DNA of 64,000 nt from UBA6059 sp040222235 (GTDB taxonomy: Bacteria > Bacteroidota > Bacteroidia > Cytophagales > Cyclobacteriaceae). The stretch lies in the NCBI GenBank assembly GCA_040222235.1, contig JAVKDO010000037.1:56611-120610 (forward strand). The letters run 5' to 3'. The notes under the pieces were generated by a model. It did no database searches, was not told the DNA's origin, and was given only the letters and a program-made list of their open reading frames with translations. Made by a program: the position numbers and the translations under genes. Within the stretch, counting starts at the first letter, position 1. Every line of letters begins with the position of its first letter. Shown here in pieces: positions 62,265-64,000 of this stretch.

Positions 62265-64000
62265 ATGAAAAAGAATATAAGCATCAACATAAGCGGCATC
62301 ATTTTCCATGTAGAGGAGGATGGTTACGAAAGGCTTCAAAACTATCTAGAGTCCATCACCCGCTATTTTTCAACATTCGAGGATAATAAGGAGATCGTCG
62401 CTGATATCGAAAATAGAATTGCGGAGATATTCCTCTCCAAGTTGGATGATGGAAAGCAGATCATCAACGCTGAGGATATTGATGGTTTGATTGCTACCAT
62501 GGGTACTATCTCAGACTTTGAGGCTATCGAAGAGGAGAGTACTTTCACAGAGGAAGCTCACCCACCGAAGGAAGAGCCCGTGGATGAGCAAGCGCAGAGT
62601 ACCGAGAGTGCTACGGCAAGTCCAGCAGCAAGGAGACTTTACCGTGATGGTAAGCGTAAAGTACTTGGTGGTGTAGCCTCGGGCATAGCCCATTACTTCA
62701 GCATTGATCCGCTTTGGATCAGACTCTTGTTCATCTTGTTCTTTGTCAACATCCTGTTGGGAGGATTAGCAGGAATAGTTTTCATCGCCTATATCGTCCT
62801 ATGGATAGTTGTGCCGTTGAACAATACGCTCGATGAAGATCAGAAAATCAAAAAAATGTTCCGTAATCCAGATCAGCGTGTCTTGGGTGGTGTAGCTGGT
62901 GGTATAGCATCTTATTTTGGTACTGATGTCACCCTGATCCGCTTGCTTTTCGTGATCTCTATTTTCCTTGGAGGCACAGGCTTTATCCTTTATATCATTC
63001 TTTGGATCATCACACCAGAGGCACATAGCATCACTGAGAAAATGCAGATGCAGGGTGAGCCAGTCACACTATCCAATATTGAACAGAATGTAAAAAAAAG
63101 TCTCAACGTAAAAGAGGGTGAGGAGAACGTCTTTGTCAAAGTATTGCTCTTCCCGTTCAGAGTGATTGCGGCGGTATTCTCCGCTGCGGGAAGAGTATTG
63201 GGACCTTTCTTGTCCTTCATCTTGGAGGCAGTTAGGATCCTAGCGGGAATCATCTTACTGTTGATTGGGTCGTCATTGATTATCGGTCTTATTTCTTTGC
63301 TCTTGGTGTCTCTTGGCATATTCGCAGGATGGACTGGGTTCATTACCATCGATCATTTTCCTGTCGACCTTATCAGAAATACGGTTCCGGCGTATACGGT
63401 GATCTTCGTGTTTCTTGGGTCTCTTATCCCAGCCTTGGTCTTCATCTTTGGTGGATTATCAATTATCGCCAAGCGCAGTGTGGTTAATTCCTATATCTCT
63501 TGGGCGATTTTTGGAATCTGGATTATCTCCCTCATTGGGATCAGCTTCACACTTCCAAGTTTAATCAAGGACTGGACTAGAGAAGGTGAGCACCGCACTG
63601 AGACTACTTATGAGTTAAGAGATAAGGTGGCAATACTGAAGTTGACCGAAGTAGGTTATGATGACTATGAGGGTGCGACTTTGAAACTCAGAGGCCATAA
63701 TGATTCGGTCTATCAACTGGTGAGGCGTTATGAAGCTCGAGGTGCTAGTCGACAAGAGGCTGCCGAGAATGCACAGATGGTCACTTACAATGTAGTACAG
63801 GATGATTCGCTGCTTTTCTTTGACTCCAATATTGCTTTTAAAGAAGACGCCATCTTTAGAGCACAACAGCTGGATCTGACCCTTTATATACCTTTTGGAG
63901 CAGAGTTTATGATGGATGAGAGTCTGCAACATATCCTGCGCAATACCATCTATAGAAGTGGCTACCGAGTAGGTCAGATGGAAGGCAACCGCTGGACAAT
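62265..64000 (+). CDS. PspC-domain membrane protein, right part missing
   Basis: The frame opens at ATG 62265 (MKKNISINISGIIFHVEEDGYERL) and stays open to the right edge, about 578 residues. It has an N-terminal soluble region with a HAAS-like helical bundle, then two PspC domains (RKVLGGVASGIAHYF and QRVLGGVAGGIASYF), each with two membrane segments, then further membrane spans and a soluble C-terminal part. PspC proteins sense or transmit membrane stress. It is coupled to the PadR repressor upstream. The missing C-terminus lies outside the window. Confidence 0.9.
   Translation, partial: MKKNISINISGIIFHVEEDGYERLQNYLESITRYFSTFEDNKEIVADIENRIAEIFLSKLDDGKQIINAEDIDGLIATMGTISDFEAIEEESTFTEEAHPPKEEPVDEQAQSTESATASPAARRLYRDGKRKVLGGVASGIAHYFSIDPLWIRLLFILFFVNILLGGLAGIVFIAYIVLWIVVPLNNTLDEDQKIKKMFRNPDQRVLGGVAGGIASYFGTDVTLIRLLFVISIFLGGTGFILYIILWIITPEAHSITEKMQMQGEPVTLSNIEQNVKKSLNVKEGEENVFVKVLLFPFRVIAAVFSAAGRVLGPFLSFILEAVRILAGIILLLIGSSLIIGLISLLLVSLGIFAGWTGFITIDHFPVDLIRNTVPAYTVIFVFLGSLIPALVFIFGGLSIIAKRSVVNSYISWAIFGIWIISLIGISFTLPSLIKDWTREGEHRTETTYELRDKVAILKLTEVGYDDYEGATLKLRGHNDSVYQLVRRYEARGASRQEAAENAQMVTYNVVQDDSLLFFDSNIAFKEDAIFRAQQLDLTLYIPFGAEFMMDESLQHILRNTIYRSGYRVGQMEGNRWT

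Noticed and set aside
1..64000. tRNA or rRNA genes
   Set aside because: No cloverleaf with CCA-end or conserved TPsiC arm seen in any spacer by eye; a tRNAscan run would be decisive.

Overview
The window looks like a chromosomal segment of a marine-type Bacteroidota, most likely order Cytophagales. The evidence is the type IX secretion genes porU and porV, a secreted giant protein with a type IX C-terminal sorting tail, the DUF4290-murA pair, the lack of clear Shine-Dalgarno sites, and many AQ/SCx signal peptides and lipoboxes. No rRNA, tRNA, CRISPR array, prophage or insertion sequence was recognised. Genus is not resolved.

Layout. 1-8.7 kb: an amidohydrolase cut by the left edge, a Uma2-type protein, an M20 peptidase, a small ORF with its own terminator, a 1,016-residue Asp-box (VPS10/BNR-like) secreted protein, a DUF819 membrane protein and a D-2-hydroxyacid dehydrogenase. 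9.1-18.1 kb: one giant gene encoding seven repeated leucine-rich modules, Ig-like and SprB-like repeats and a type IX sorting tail. 18.1-24.4 kb, minus strand: a second Uma2 protein, a four-gene envelope operon ending in a 0.8-kb-residue LRR protein, and a lipoprotein metalloprotease candidate. 24.5-29.1 kb: a GH32 lipoprotein, a 2OG-Fe(II) oxygenase and a histidine kinase/response regulator pair. 29.07-29.4 kb is a dense series of hairpins. 29.5-37.7 kb: small secreted proteins with internal duplications, RlmF, GNAT, a second amidohydrolase, DUF2490, a PhnD-like lipoprotein and TrmL. 37.8-40.4 kb: an AT-rich sugar/glycosyltransferase trio. 40.5-45.9 kb, minus strand: a third amidohydrolase, DUF2911, GNAT, a ROK glucokinase and a PcrA/UvrD helicase. 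46-48.2 kb: a BlaI/M56 pair behind twin operators. 48.2-52.3 kb: a BLUF photoreceptor, a class V aminotransferase, DUF4290 and MurA. 52.4-54.5 kb: an ABC-type ATPase overlapping a TOPRIM/DUF4276-like partner, which is the best candidate for an uncharacterised (defence-like) system. 54.5-61.7 kb: a DUF4097-like protein, PorU and PorV. 61.9-64 kb: PadR and a PspC protein cut by the right edge.

How it fits together. PorU and PorV are core parts of the secretion and surface-attachment machinery that would export the giant LRR protein encoded 40 kb away. Most remaining genes are housekeeping (murA, trmL, rlmF, pcrA) or envelope and secreted functions. Across the window, in genes and between them, the near-palindrome CCCGRTAGGG recurs far more often than chance predicts. 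It is not found in the giant LRR gene, whose N-terminal two thirds are also markedly AT-rich.
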